In this document: in pieces, positions 44,186 to 53,832 of the stretch | How positions within the stretch are numbered: position 1 is the first letter of the stretch | How the letters are laid out: each line of letters starts with the position of its first letter | Assembly: GCF_014251815.1 (NCBI RefSeq) | Contig: NZ_CP059202.1 | Coordinates: 186,001-250,000, forward strand | DNA length: 64,000 nt | Source: Blattabacterium cuenoti | Lineage (GTDB): Bacteria; Bacteroidota; Bacteroidia; Flavobacteriales; Blattabacteriaceae | Direction of reading: 5' to 3' | Made by a program: the position numbers and the translations under genes | Notes under the pieces: generated by a model | What the model was told of the DNA's origin: nothing | The model's database searches: none | What the model saw: only the letters and a program-made list of their open reading frames with translations

Positions 44186-44833
44186 ATGAAGAACTTTTTT
44201 TATTTTCTGTTATTCTTTTTGATGTCCTTATTTTCTTTTTCACAAAAAAATAAAAAGGAAATAGAAAATGTAGTAATTGAATATATCAGAAAATATGCTG
44301 TTTTTGCAATTGAAGAAATGGAAAAATTTGGAATACCAGCGAGTATTAAATTAGGACAAGGGATTTTAGAATCTTCTAGTGGAAAGAGTTTTTTATCCAA
44401 AGCGACAAATAATCATTTTGGAATAAAGTGTGGAAAAAATTGGGTAGGAGATGTTTATTATCACGATGACGATCTTCCAAAAGAATGTTTTAGAAAATAT
44501 AATTCTGTGCAAGAATCTTTTCATGATCATTCTAAATTTTTACAGCAACCACGTTATTCTAAATTATTTCTACTTAAAAAAGATGATTATCAGGCTTGGG
44601 CTACAGAACTAAAAAAGGCAGGTTACGCCACATCCTTAAATTATGCAAATTTATTAATTGATCAAATAGAAAAATACTATTTATGGAAGTTAGATCAAAC
44701 TACTTCTTTTAGCATAGAAAAAAGAATTAATCAATATTTAAATTATGTAAAGAATAAAAATAAAGATTCTTTTTTCAGAATATTTAGTAAAAAATTCCGT
44801 TTTCTTATAAAGAAATTGTTTCAATCAAAATAA
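44186..44833 (+). CDS. Exported glucosaminidase (GH73-type peptidoglycan hydrolase)
   Basis: This enzyme likely cuts the glycan backbone of peptidoglycan in the periplasm during growth or division. From ATG 44186 it has 215 residues, with a clear signal peptide (MKNFFYFLLFFLMSLFSFSQ, residues 1-20). The glucosaminidase core has IPASIKLGQGILESSSGKSFL with the catalytic Glu near 64, NNHFGIKCG near 79, FRKYNSVQESFHDHSKFL near 110, and LKKAGYATSLNYANLLIDQIE near 150. Flavobacterial relatives usually carry LysM repeats after this domain. Here only a 45-residue basic tail follows, so a wall-binding module seems lost. Confidence 0.88.
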   Translation: MKNFFYFLLFFLMSLFSFSQKNKKEIENVVIEYIRKYAVFAIEEMEKFGIPASIKLGQGILESSSGKSFLSKATNNHFGIKCGKNWVGDVYYHDDDLPKECFRKYNSVQESFHDHSKFLQQPRYSKLFLLKKDDYQAWATELKKAGYATSLNYANLLIDQIEKYYLWKLDQTTSFSIEKRINQYLNYVKNKNKDSFFRIFSKKFRFLIKKLFQSK

Positions 44834-44865
44834 ATCATTTTTTTTGAAAAAAATATTAAAATTTT

Positions 44866-45261
44866 ATGGATTATAATAACTTAAGGTATAGCAAAAATCA
44901 TGAATGGATAGGCCCGCCAAATGAAAAAAATCAAGCTTATATAGGAGTCACTGATTTTGCTCAAAATGAGTTGGGAGATATTGTTTATTTAGATGTAGAA
45001 AATTCTATAATAGGAACAAAAATAAAAGCAGAAAATTCATTTGGGACAATAGAAGCGGTAAAAACAGTTTCTGATTTGTTTATGCCTGTTTGGGGTTGTA
45101 TTCTTAAAATCAATAAAAAATTATTATCACAGCCAGAATTAATAAATAAAAGTCCTTATCAAGAAGGATGGATTATACAAATAGAAATTTTAGAAATAAA
45201 AGAATATTATCAATTAATGTCTTCAGAAGAATATTATAAATACATACAAAAATCATCATAA
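44866..45261 (+). CDS. gcvH: Glycine cleavage system H protein
   Basis: GcvH carries the lipoyl arm that shuttles the aminomethyl group between the P, T and L proteins of the glycine cleavage system. In some bacteria it also serves as a lipoyl relay. The 131-residue protein has HEWIGPP near 12, [18 protein letters not shown] near 27, and the lipoyl-Lys in [13 protein letters not shown] at residue 66. Length is standard. The gcvP and gcvT genes are not in the window. It starts 32 bp after the glucosaminidase gene, and the P-type ATPase gene follows after 3 bp. Confidence 0.95.
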   Translation: MDYNNLRYSKNHEWIGPPNEKNQAYIGVTDFAQNELGDIVYLDVENSIIGTKIKAENSFGTIEAVKTVSDLFMPVWGCILKINKKLLSQPELINKSPYQEGWIIQIEILEIKEYYQLMSSEEYYKYIQKSS

Positions 45262-45264
45262 GGC

Positions 45265-47520
45265 ATGAAAAAAGAAAAAAATTTTGATTTTCTTGATGAT
45301 GAAAAAATTGCAAATAAAATAATCGATTTCAATCATAAAAATATAACTACAGTTCGTTTCATCATTCCTTCTATTCACTGTAGTTCTTGTGTTTTGGTTT
45401 TAGAAAGATTACCGAAATTATACAAAAATATTTTTAATTCAACTGTTGATTTCTATAGTAAACAAATTTGGATAACATTCAATAATATTGAGTTCAAGCT
45501 CAGTGATATAGCCAAATTACTAGACAATATAGGATATAGACCATCTATTAATTTTGATTCTATAGAAAATAGAAAAAGAAATCAAAATTTATTTGATAGA
45601 AAATTGATAGGAAAATTAGCTGTTTATTTTTTTTGTTTTGGCAATATTATGCTTTTAGCTATTCCAGAATATGTAGGAGCTCGACAAGAAGACATGTGGT
45701 TTGTGGAAAATCGTAATTTTTTTCGTTATTTGATGATGGTTTTAGCTTGTCCTGTCGTGATATTTTCTATTACTGATCATATCAGATATGCTATTTTAGG
45801 ATTAAAAAAACATATTTTGAATATAAATGTTCCAATTTCTATTGGAATATTAGTTCTTTTTTTATGGAGTTGTTATGAAGTTTTTTTTGATTTAGGTTCT
45901 GGATATTTTGATAGTCTTTCTAGTTTTTCATTGTTTCTACTTATAAGTAGGATGTTTCAAGTATATACTCATAATAAAATTTTATCTTTTGATAAAAATT
46001 ATAAATCTTTTTATCCAATTTTGATAACAAAAATATACAATGATAAAAATGACAAAAAAGAAGAAAAAGTTTTGCTTTCTTCTTTAAAAAAAGGAGATTT
46101 AATTTTAATAAGAAATGAGGAAATTGTTCCTACCGATTCTATATTAATAAAAGGAAATGCTGTATTAGATAATAGTTTTATTACAGGAGAATCCTATTTG
46201 ATTCCTAAAAAAAAAGGAGAACGAATTTATGCTGGTTCTAAACAAAAAGGAGAAGCTATTCTTATAAAAGTAATTAAAAATGTGGATCACAGTTATTTGA
46301 GTCTGTTATGGAACAAGAATAAACCTAATCAATATTCTTATCAATTTGATTTAAGTTCAATATCCAATAGATTTAGTCAATATTTTACTCCTACTATTTT
46401 GATAATTTCGATCTTAACTGGAATGTACTGGGGATTTTTTAGTGATGACTCTTCAAAAGTTTTTCAGACAGTTTTTTCTGTTTTAATTATTACTTGTCCT
46501 TGCGCTTTGGTCCTTTCTTCTCCATTAATTTTCGGAAGTATGATACGTTTTTTTTCAAAAAAAGGTTTTTATATAAAAGATATTTTTACAATGGAAAGAA
46601 TCTCTTCAGTAAGAACTTTAATATTTGATAAAACTGGAACCATAACTGATATAAATAAAGACAAAATTTCTTTTGTAGGAAATATGGAACACGAAGAAAA
46701 AAAAATTATAGCTTCCTTATTAAAAAATTCAAGTCATCCTTTAAGTCAAAAAATATTATCAGAATTATCTATAAAAGATTTCTATTCTATAAAAAATTTT
46801 AGAGAAATTCTAGGAAAAGGATTAGAAGGTGTTGTAAAAAATATATCAGTTAAAATTGGAACTCAAAAATATTTAGATATTCCAAATAATACAATTAATG
46901 AACACGGAATCAATCATACAAAAGTATTTATTTCTATAAATAATAAATTCATAGGTTATTTTTTATTTAGAAATTATTATCGTAAGGGAATAGAAAAAAT
47001 GTTTCAATATTTAAAAGAATACAATATTTTTATTCTTTCTGGTGATCAGAATGATTTAGAAAAAAAGTATTTAAAATCTATTTTACCAAAATCAAGTAAG
47101 GTTTTTTTTAGTCAAAGTCCTGAAGATAAACTAAATTGTGTTAAACAATTACAAAAGAAAGGAGAAAAAGTTATGATGTTTGGGGATGGAATTAATGATT
47201 GTGCAGCGTTGAATCAAAGTGAAGTTGGGGTTTCTGTATCTGAAAATCCTACTAGTTTTTTCCCAACTTGTGATGCTTTTATAGAATCCAGTTGTTTAAA
47301 TAAAATTTATTTTTTTTTAAAAGTATCTAAAGTATCTGGAAAATTAGTATTTATTAATTTTATGATTAGTTTATTTTATAATGTCATAGGAATTTATTTT
47401 GCAATTACCGGAAACTTAAGACCTTTTATAGCTGCTATTTTAATGCCTTTAAGTTCTTTTTCCGTAATTTTTTTTTCTATTATATCTACTTGGATCATTT
47501 CAAGAAAATTAATATTTTAG
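45265..47520 (+). CDS. ccoI: Copper-transporting P1B-type ATPase for cbb3 oxidase assembly
   Basis: CcoI/FixI-type pumps move copper across the inner membrane for insertion into the cbb3 oxidase. The 751-residue protein has an N-terminal metal-binding domain with HCSSC (Cys39, Cys42), membrane helices, the CPC ion site (residues 411-413), the phosphorylated Asp455 in DKTGT, the SHP motif near 491, and GDGIND with Asp641 and Asp645. The ccoS, ccoNO, ccoQ, ccoP and ccoH genes follow directly, which supports the oxidase role over general copper export. Confidence 0.92.
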   Translation: MKKEKNFDFLDDEKIANKIIDFNHKNITTVRFIIPSIHCSSCVLVLERLPKLYKNIFNSTVDFYSKQIWITFNNIEFKLSDIAKLLDNIGYRPSINFDSIENRKRNQNLFDRKLIGKLAVYFFCFGNIMLLAIPEYVGARQEDMWFVENRNFFRYLMMVLACPVVIFSITDHIRYAILGLKKHILNINVPISIGILVLFLWSCYEVFFDLGSGYFDSLSSFSLFLLISRMFQVYTHNKILSFDKNYKSFYPILITKIYNDKNDKKEEKVLLSSLKKGDLILIRNEEIVPTDSILIKGNAVLDNSFITGESYLIPKKKGERIYAGSKQKGEAILIKVIKNVDHSYLSLLWNKNKPNQYSYQFDLSSISNRFSQYFTPTILIISILTGMYWGFFSDDSSKVFQTVFSVLIITCPCALVLSSPLIFGSMIRFFSKKGFYIKDIFTMERISSVRTLIFDKTGTITDINKDKISFVGNMEHEEKKIIASLLKNSSHPLSQKILSELSIKDFYSIKNFREILGKGLEGVVKNISVKIGTQKYLDIPNNTINEHGINHTKVFISINNKFIGYFLFRNYYRKGIEKMFQYLKEYNIFILSGDQNDLEKKYLKSILPKSSKVFFSQSPEDKLNCVKQLQKKGEKVMMFGDGINDCAALNQSEVGVSVSENPTSFFPTCDAFIESSCLNKIYFFLKVSKVSGKLVFINFMISLFYNVIGIYFAITGNLRPFIAAILMPLSSFSVIFFSIISTWIISRKLIF

Positions 47521-47536
47521 TTATATCATTTTTCTC

Positions 47537-47695
47537 ATGGACATATTAATTATTATGATATTATCTAGTGTTTCTTTGGGGGCATTTTTTCTCATATTTT
47601 TTTTAATTTGTCTTTATTCTGGACAATTTGATGATTATGAATCTCCTAGTATTAGAATTTTAATTGATGATATTGATGATTTTGAAAAAAATTAA
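47537..47695 (+). CDS. ccoS: cbb3 oxidase maturation protein CcoS
   Basis: This is a short gene of 52 codons between ccoI and ccoNO, easily missed by length filters. The product is MDILIIMILSSVSLGAFFLI followed by a second hydrophobic stretch and then SGQFDDYESPSIRILIDD. One membrane span and the SGQFDDxExPxxRIL signature are diagnostic of CcoS, which is needed for cofactor (heme and copper) insertion into subunit CcoN in other bacteria. It starts 16 bp after the ccoI stop and ends 8 bp before ccoNO. It is complete. Confidence 0.93.
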   Translation: MDILIIMILSSVSLGAFFLIFFLICLYSGQFDDYESPSIRILIDDIDDFEKN

Positions 47696-47703
47696 ATTTT
47701 TAG

Positions 47704-49896
47704 ATGAAATTAAAGACATATTATTATAACAACAGTATTGTAAAAGCTTTTTTGTATGCTACAATATTTTGGGCTTTGATTGGATTTTTAGCTGGGTTAT
47801 TTATAGCCTTATTATTATTCTTTCCAGAAGTGCCAGAACTTATTTTGGGTAATAATTTAAAGGATTCTCAAGGTATTTTGGGATTTGGAAGATGGAGAAT
47901 GTTACATACAAGTACTGCTATTTTTGCTTTTGTAGGAAATATTATTTTTACAGGATATTATTATGCTTTACAACGTTTGTTAAAAACGAGAATTTTTAGT
48001 GATGTTCTAAGTTGGATCCATTTTTGGGGATGGCAAATATTTATTGTTTCTACTTGGATTACTTTTTTATTAGGGATTAATACAAGTAAAGAATATGCTG
48101 AACATGAATGGCCTATAGATATAGGGGTATTATTTATTTGGATTATTTACGGAATAAATATGATTGGAAGCATTTTGAAAAGAAAAATTCAACATTTATA
48201 TGTTAGCATTTGGTTTTTATTAGGAACATGGGTCGCTGTAGGAATGTTACATGTATTTAACAATCTTGAATTACCTATATCTCTTTTATCCTTTAAAAGT
48301 TATTCTATATATGCTGGAGTACAAGACGCTTTAATGCAATGGTGGTATGGTCATAATGCTGTAGCATTTATTTTAACTACACCTATATTGGGTTTAATGT
48401 ATTATTTTGTACCAAAAGCATCCAATCAACCCATTTTTTCTTACAAACTTTCTATTATACATTTTTGGTCATTAATATTTATATATATTTGGGCTGGCCC
48501 TCATCATTTAATGTATACATCTCTTCCTAATTGGGCACAAATGTTAGGTACTATTTTTTCAATTATGCTTATTGCTCCTTCTTGGGGCGGAATGTTAAAT
48601 GGATTACTTACTTTAAGAGGCGCTTGGAATAAAATGAAAACGAATCCAGTTTTAAAGTTTTTTGTAGTTGGAATTACTTGTTATGGAATGGCGACTTTTG
48701 AAGGCCCCATGTTAGCGACTAAAACTCTAAATTCAATAGGACATTTTACGGACTGGGTAATAGCTCATGTACATTTAGGAACTTTAGGGTGGAATGGCTT
48801 CATGGCTTTTGGTATTATATATTGGTTGACTCAAAAAATATGGAATACGAAGTTATATTCTATATTATTGGCTAATATTCATTTCTGGTTAGGTGTTTTT
48901 GGGATTATTTTATATATTTTTCCCATGTATTTTGGGTCTATTTTGCAATCTATTATGTGGAAGAAATTTAATCCTGATGGCACTTTAGCTTATAAAAATT
49001 TTTTGGATTCTGTTTTATCTATTATCCCATTTTATAAAATGAGATTTATAGGTGGAATTATTTATTTCTTCGGTTTTATTTTAATGATTTATAATATTTT
49101 TAAAACAATCAGACAAGGTTATTCATTAGATAATGAAAAATTTCAATGTGATCCATTATATGGTGTTTCTGTAAAAAACAAAAGTGAAACATTTCATAAT
49201 TGGTTGGAAAAAAAACCAATACAATTAACAATTCTCTCTTTTATAGCAGTAGCTATTGGTGGATTTATAGAAATTATCCCCACTTTAGTAATAAAATCTA
49301 ACGTTCCTACAATTCATAACGTGAAACCTTACAAAGCCTTAGAATTAGAAGGTAGAGATTTATTTGTTAGAGAAGGATGTAATGCTTGTCATAGTGCGCA
49401 AGTTCGTCCATTTAGAGATGAAGTAGTACGTTATGGAGAGTATTCTAAAGCCGGTGAATTTGTATATGATCATCCATTTCTTTGGGGTTCTAAACGAACA
49501 GGGCCAGATTTGGCTAGAGAAGGAGGCAAAAATCCAAATTCTTGGCATTTTAATCATATGTATAATCCTCGTTCTACTTCTCCTGGGTCTATTATGCCAA
49601 GATATCCTTGGTTGATTTATAATAAATTGGATAGATCTAATACGGAAAAGAAAATAAAAGCAATGATAAAATTAGGAGTACCATATACTTCGGAGTACAT
49701 AAAAAATATAAATCAAGATATGGATCATCAAGCAAGTAAAATTGTACGTGAAATTTATCAAGAATATCCAAGTTTGAAAAAAGAAATAAATCAACAAAAG
49801 AAAGTGGAAAAAGAAAAGTTTATTCCATTAGAAAAAAGAGAAGTTATAGCTATTATTGCTTATTTACAGAAATTAGGAACAGATATCAAATCTTAA
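47704..49896 (+). CDS. ccoNO: cbb3-type cytochrome oxidase, fused subunits I and II
   Basis: This is the catalytic core of the high-affinity terminal oxidase in the inner membrane. The 730-residue protein fuses CcoN (about residues 1-470: many helices, heme and copper His residues in MQWWYGHNAVAF, AGPHHLMYT and DWVIAHVHLG) to CcoO (about 500-730) with a heme c motif CNACH at 559-563 followed by SAQVRPF. The N-O fusion is usual in Bacteroidota. It reduces oxygen at low concentration, fitting an intracellular symbiont in a respiring host cell. Confidence 0.96.
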   Translation: MKLKTYYYNNSIVKAFLYATIFWALIGFLAGLFIALLLFFPEVPELILGNNLKDSQGILGFGRWRMLHTSTAIFAFVGNIIFTGYYYALQRLLKTRIFSDVLSWIHFWGWQIFIVSTWITFLLGINTSKEYAEHEWPIDIGVLFIWIIYGINMIGSILKRKIQHLYVSIWFLLGTWVAVGMLHVFNNLELPISLLSFKSYSIYAGVQDALMQWWYGHNAVAFILTTPILGLMYYFVPKASNQPIFSYKLSIIHFWSLIFIYIWAGPHHLMYTSLPNWAQMLGTIFSIMLIAPSWGGMLNGLLTLRGAWNKMKTNPVLKFFVVGITCYGMATFEGPMLATKTLNSIGHFTDWVIAHVHLGTLGWNGFMAFGIIYWLTQKIWNTKLYSILLANIHFWLGVFGIILYIFPMYFGSILQSIMWKKFNPDGTLAYKNFLDSVLSIIPFYKMRFIGGIIYFFGFILMIYNIFKTIRQGYSLDNEKFQCDPLYGVSVKNKSETFHNWLEKKPIQLTILSFIAVAIGGFIEIIPTLVIKSNVPTIHNVKPYKALELEGRDLFVREGCNACHSAQVRPFRDEVVRYGEYSKAGEFVYDHPFLWGSKRTGPDLAREGGKNPNSWHFNHMYNPRSTSPGSIMPRYPWLIYNKLDRSNTEKKIKAMIKLGVPYTSEYIKNINQDMDHQASKIVREIYQEYPSLKKEINQQKKVEKEKFIPLEKREVIAIIAYLQKLGTDIKS

Positions 49897-49924
49897 ACGG
49901 ATGGATAAATAAATTCAAAAATTT

Positions 49925-50125
49925 ATGATAAGTTTTTTTAAGCAATATTTTACAGGTGAAAAAAATATAGGCATTTTTCAATCTTTAATATTAATTTTAT
50001 TTTTATTGTCATTTTTTTTTATAATATTTTTTGTGTTTTCAAAATCTAAAAAATATTATCATAAAATAAGTTTAATCCCTTTAGAATTAGAAGAAGAAAA
50101 AAAAAGGAAAGATTATGAGGTCTAA
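49925..50125 (+). CDS. ccoQ: CcoQ-like small cbb3 oxidase subunit
   Basis: The 66-residue product has one membrane span (about residues 18-40) and a charged cytoplasmic tail with the segment ISLIPLELEEEKKRKD. This size, topology and place between ccoNO and ccoP mark it as CcoQ/FixQ, a non-catalytic subunit said to stabilise the oxidase. Sequence conservation in this family is low, so the call relies largely on context. Its last 11 bp overlap ccoP. Confidence 0.78.
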   Translation: MISFFKQYFTGEKNIGIFQSLILILFLLSFFFIIFFVFSKSKKYYHKISLIPLELEEEKKRKDYEV

Positions 50126-50993
50126 AGTTCCTTCTTTTATTATGATCCCTTCTTTTTTGTCTATTATAATATTTACGCTTTATGTATTTCTTGTAAGTCA
50201 TAATCATATATCTTATTTATTACATCCTATTATCATATTTTTTTTTATTATAACTACAATATTGTTGTATATTTTAGAATCTATTAATAGTTTAATTTTT
50301 TACAAAAAATTGCAATCTTTTTCAGAAGAAGAAAGAAAAAGGATTATTAAAGAAAATGAAGGGAATTATTTATATAGGTTTTACAGATTTATATTTTACA
50401 ATCCTAAATATGATGAAGTAAAAAAAATAGATCATGGTTTTGACGGGATCATAGAACTAGATAATAAATTACCCATGTGGTGGGTTCATCTTTTTTATCT
50501 TACAATTATTTTTTCCGCAATTTATTTTTTTTCTTATTTATTCATAGATTTTTCTAATCCTTATAAAGAATATGATATAGCTTATAAAAATCAATTAAGA
50601 GAAATTGAAATTTTTGAAAAAAATACTCCCCAAGTAACTATAGAAAAAGCTTCTTTTAAGGAAGATTCTATCAATAGTGGAAAAGTTCTTTTTGAGGAAA
50701 ATTGTGCGACTTGTCATCAGTTGGATGGGAGCGGAAATATAGGTCCTAATTTAACAGATGATTATTGGATTAATGTAAAAGAAAAAGATTTATTTAAAAA
50801 CATATTTTATATAATATGGAATGGGAGTGAGAATAATCCAACTATGCGTGCTTTTGGGAAATCAGGAGAAATTAAAGGAAATGATATTGAAAAAATATCC
50901 AGTTATGTTTATTTTATAAATCAAAAATATAAAAAGCCTTTAAAAAATAAAGGACCCCAAGGAATAAAAATAACAGAATGGAGTAAAATATAA
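50115..50993 (+). CDS. ccoP: cbb3-type cytochrome oxidase subunit III
   Basis: CcoP brings electrons from soluble cytochrome c or the quinol dehydrogenase to the core. The 292-residue protein has two N-terminal helices, the CcoP signature KKIDHGFDGIIELDNKLPMWWVHLFY (central motif GFDGIIELDNKLPMWW, near residue 115), another helix, and a periplasmic cytochrome c domain with CATCH at 197-201 and an axial Met in PTMRAFG. Only one CxxCH is present, whereas proteobacterial CcoP has two; this single-heme form is common in Bacteroidota. It overlaps ccoQ by 11 bp. Confidence 0.94.
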   Translation: MRSKVPSFIMIPSFLSIIIFTLYVFLVSHNHISYLLHPIIIFFFIITTILLYILESINSLIFYKKLQSFSEEERKRIIKENEGNYLYRFYRFIFYNPKYDEVKKIDHGFDGIIELDNKLPMWWVHLFYLTIIFSAIYFFSYLFIDFSNPYKEYDIAYKNQLREIEIFEKNTPQVTIEKASFKEDSINSGKVLFEENCATCHQLDGSGNIGPNLTDDYWINVKEKDLFKNIFYIIWNGSENNPTMRAFGKSGEIKGNDIEKISSYVYFINQKYKKPLKNKGPQGIKITEWSKI

Positions 50994-51056
50994 GTGATTT
51001 AGTGATTTTTACTATCATCAAAGTTTTCTTATTTGAAAATATTTAAAATTTTAATT

Positions 51057-51512
51057 ATGAAAATTAAATTCAATTGGGATATTGGGGTTATGTTCTCTTT
51101 AATTGTTTTTATAACCTTTATTATTTACATAGCTTTCATTTTTCCACATGTAGAAAGCCAGCTTGTTTCGGATAGATATTATGAAGATGAAATGAAATAT
51201 CAAGAAATTATAAATCAAAAAAAAAATGTGTTAAAACTTCCTGAAAAAATAAAAGTTTTTATTTTACATTCTGGTATTGAAGTAGTATTTCCTCCTGTTA
51301 ATAATGATATTCATGGATTTTTTACTTTATTTAGATCTTCTTCTAAAGATTTAGACTTTACGCGGTCTTTCAAAATATTGAGCTCTTCCAAAAAAATATT
51401 ATTGATTCCCAAAAAATTTTTAAAAAAAGGATATTATAAACTTATAATTAGATGGAAAACAAGTAAAAAATATTTTTTTGAAAAAGATATTTTTTGGAAT
51501 GAAAAAAAATAA
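51057..51512 (+). CDS. ccoH: FixH/CcoH-family cbb3 oxidase assembly protein
   Basis: From ATG 51057 the protein has 151 residues: a short cytoplasmic start MKIKFNWDIGVMF, one membrane span (about 9-30), then SDRYYEDEMKYQEIINQKKN, the segment typical of FixH (usually EYYxxELxYQxxID), and a periplasmic beta domain. FixH helps stabilise and assemble the oxidase. An upstream in-frame ATG (51033) would add eight residues. It is the last oxidase gene, and the maeB frame opens inside its end. Confidence 0.82.
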   Translation: MKIKFNWDIGVMFSLIVFITFIIYIAFIFPHVESQLVSDRYYEDEMKYQEIINQKKNVLKLPEKIKVFILHSGIEVVFPPVNNDIHGFFTLFRSSSKDLDFTRSFKILSSSKKILLIPKKFLKKGYYKLIIRWKTSKKYFFEKDIFWNEKK

Positions 51513-51552
51513 AATTTTACCTGTCTTACAAATTTTAATATTATTAAACATA

Positions 51553-53832
51553 ATGAGAAAAAATATAAGTAATTTTCGTAAAGAATCTTTAAATTATCAT
51601 AGTCAGTTTCCTTCTGGAAAAATACAAATCACTCCTACAAAAAAATATAGCAGTCAAAGAGATTTATCTCTTGCTTATTCTCCAGGGGTAGCTGAGCCTT
51701 GTAAGGAAATAGCACGTTCTTCAATAGAAGCATATAAATATACATCTAAAGGAAATCTTGTAGCAGTAATTACTAATGGATCGGCTGTATTAGGTCTCGG
51801 GGATATTGGAGCATTAGCTTCTAAACCAGTTATGGAGGGTAAGGCTCTTTTATTTAAAATATTTTCCGGTATTGATGTTTTTGATATAGAAATAGATGAA
51901 TCAGATCCAGAAAAATTTATAGAAACAGTCAAAGCAATTGCTCCTACTTTTGGAGGAATTAATTTGGAAGATATAAAAGCTCCAGAAGCTTTTGAAATTG
52001 AAAGAAGACTTAAAAAAGAACTTAATATACCCGTTATGCATGATGATCAACATGGAACGGCTATTATTTCTGGAGCTGCATTACTAAACGCTATTACTTA
52101 TGTAGGAAAAAAAATTCATGAAGTTAAAATGGTAATTAATGGAGCTGGTGCTGCAGCTATTTCTTGTGCTAGAACATATAAACAACTTGGAGTTAAACCT
52201 GAAAATATTCTTATGTTTGATAGTAAAGGATTATTACATACTTCAAGGAAGGATTTAAACAAGGAAAAAAAAGAGTTTTCCGTAAATATTTATCCCATTA
52301 AAAAATTGGAACAAGCTATTGATCAAGCAGATGTTTTCATAGGTTTATCTATAGGGGGGATATTAACTCCTGACATGTTAAAAAATATGGCTAAAGATCC
52401 AATTGTGTTTGCCATGGCTAATCCTGATCCAGAAATAGATTATAACTTAGCTATTAAAGTCCGTTCAGACGTCATTATGGCTACGGGGAGAAGTGATTAT
52501 CCCAATCAAGTGAATAATGTATTAGGATTTCCTTATATATTCAGAGGGGCGCTAGATGTTCATGCTCATGTTATAAATGATGAAATGAAACTTGCGGCCA
52601 TATATGCAATAGCTTCTTTAGCAAAAGAACCTGTACCAGAACAGGTAAATATTGTTTATAATAAAAAAAATATTTCTTTTGGAAAAGAATATATTATTCC
52701 GAAACCTTTTGATAATCGTTTAATTACTCGTGTTGCTCCTGCTGTAGCAAAAGCTGCTATGGATTCTGGAGTAGCAAAAAACCCTATTTCAGATTGGAAA
52801 ATCTATAAAGAAAAATTACTTGATAGAATGGGGTATGAAAGTAAAATGCTTAGAATGATTCAAAATAGAGCACGTACAAATCCTAAAAAAATTGTTTTTT
52901 GTAATGGAGAAGAATACGACATTTTAAAGTCTGTTCAAATTCTTCATGAAGAAGGAATTGTTTATAACCCTATAGTTATAGGAAATGAAGAGCGCATCAA
53001 ACGTTTGATTCGTGAAAATCATTTAGATGTTGAACTAGAAATTATAGATCCAGAAAAAGAAGAAAATATAAAAATAGGAGAAGAATTTGCTAAAATTCTT
53101 TGGAAAAAAAGAAATAGAAAAGGTTTAACTTTATATGATTCAATAATTCGTATGCGTAATAATGATCATTTTGGCGCAATGATGGTAGATCAAGAAAAAG
53201 CAGATGCTGTTATTACAGGATATTCTAGAAGTTTTTCATTAAGTTTACGTCCTATGTTAGAAGTCATAGGAAAAGCTGATTTTGTACATAAAACAGCAGG
53301 AATGATGATTTTATTAACAAAACGGGGCCCTCTATTTTTGGCAGATACAGCTGTTATTCCAGATCCAACAAGCGAGGAACTAGCTAGAATAGCTTTAATG
53401 GCTTCTCACGTAGTTAAAAACTTTGATATTGAACCACGTATAGCTATGTTATCATTTCAAAATTTTTCATCTGATTCAAAAACATCCTATAAAGTTTCTC
53501 AAACAGTATCCTTTTTACATAAAAAATATCCAGATTTGATAGTAGATGGAGAAATACAACCTGATTTTGCTTTGAATGAATTTTTATTATCCAAAAAATT
53601 TCCTTTTTCAAAACTTGTTAAAAAAAGAGCAAATATTTTTATTTTCCCCAATTTAGAATCAGGAAATTTGACTTATAAATTTATTAGAGGATTAGGAGAT
53701 GTTCAAACCATAGGTCCTATAATGTTAGGAATGCGAAAACCTGCACATGTTATGCAAATGCAATCTAGTATAGAAGAAATAGTAAATTTAACTACTTTGG
53801 CTGTGATCGATGCGCAAATCAGACAAAATTAA
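51553..53832 (+). CDS. maeB: NADP-dependent malic enzyme with phosphotransacetylase-like domain
   Basis: MaeB decarboxylates malate to pyruvate with NADP, giving NADPH and linking the TCA cycle to acetyl-CoA. From ATG 51553 it has 759 residues, the family norm. The N-terminal malic part has YSPGVAEPCKEI, GDIGALASKPVMEGKALLFK, MHDDQHGTAIISGAALLNA and the dinucleotide site VINGAGAAAISCA. The C-terminal half (about 430-759) is a phosphate acetyltransferase-like domain, thought regulatory. The open frame runs back to 51478 within ccoH, but MRKNISNFRKESL is the usual start. Its end overlaps convergent murI by 14 bp. Confidence 0.95.
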   Translation: MRKNISNFRKESLNYHSQFPSGKIQITPTKKYSSQRDLSLAYSPGVAEPCKEIARSSIEAYKYTSKGNLVAVITNGSAVLGLGDIGALASKPVMEGKALLFKIFSGIDVFDIEIDESDPEKFIETVKAIAPTFGGINLEDIKAPEAFEIERRLKKELNIPVMHDDQHGTAIISGAALLNAITYVGKKIHEVKMVINGAGAAAISCARTYKQLGVKPENILMFDSKGLLHTSRKDLNKEKKEFSVNIYPIKKLEQAIDQADVFIGLSIGGILTPDMLKNMAKDPIVFAMANPDPEIDYNLAIKVRSDVIMATGRSDYPNQVNNVLGFPYIFRGALDVHAHVINDEMKLAAIYAIASLAKEPVPEQVNIVYNKKNISFGKEYIIPKPFDNRLITRVAPAVAKAAMDSGVAKNPISDWKIYKEKLLDRMGYESKMLRMIQNRARTNPKKIVFCNGEEYDILKSVQILHEEGIVYNPIVIGNEERIKRLIRENHLDVELEIIDPEKEENIKIGEEFAKILWKKRNRKGLTLYDSIIRMRNNDHFGAMMVDQEKADAVITGYSRSFSLSLRPMLEVIGKADFVHKTAGMMILLTKRGPLFLADTAVIPDPTSEELARIALMASHVVKNFDIEPRIAMLSFQNFSSDSKTSYKVSQTVSFLHKKYPDLIVDGEIQPDFALNEFLLSKKFPFSKLVKKRANIFIFPNLESGNLTYKFIRGLGDVQTIGPIMLGMRKPAHVMQMQSSIEEIVNLTTLAVIDAQIRQN

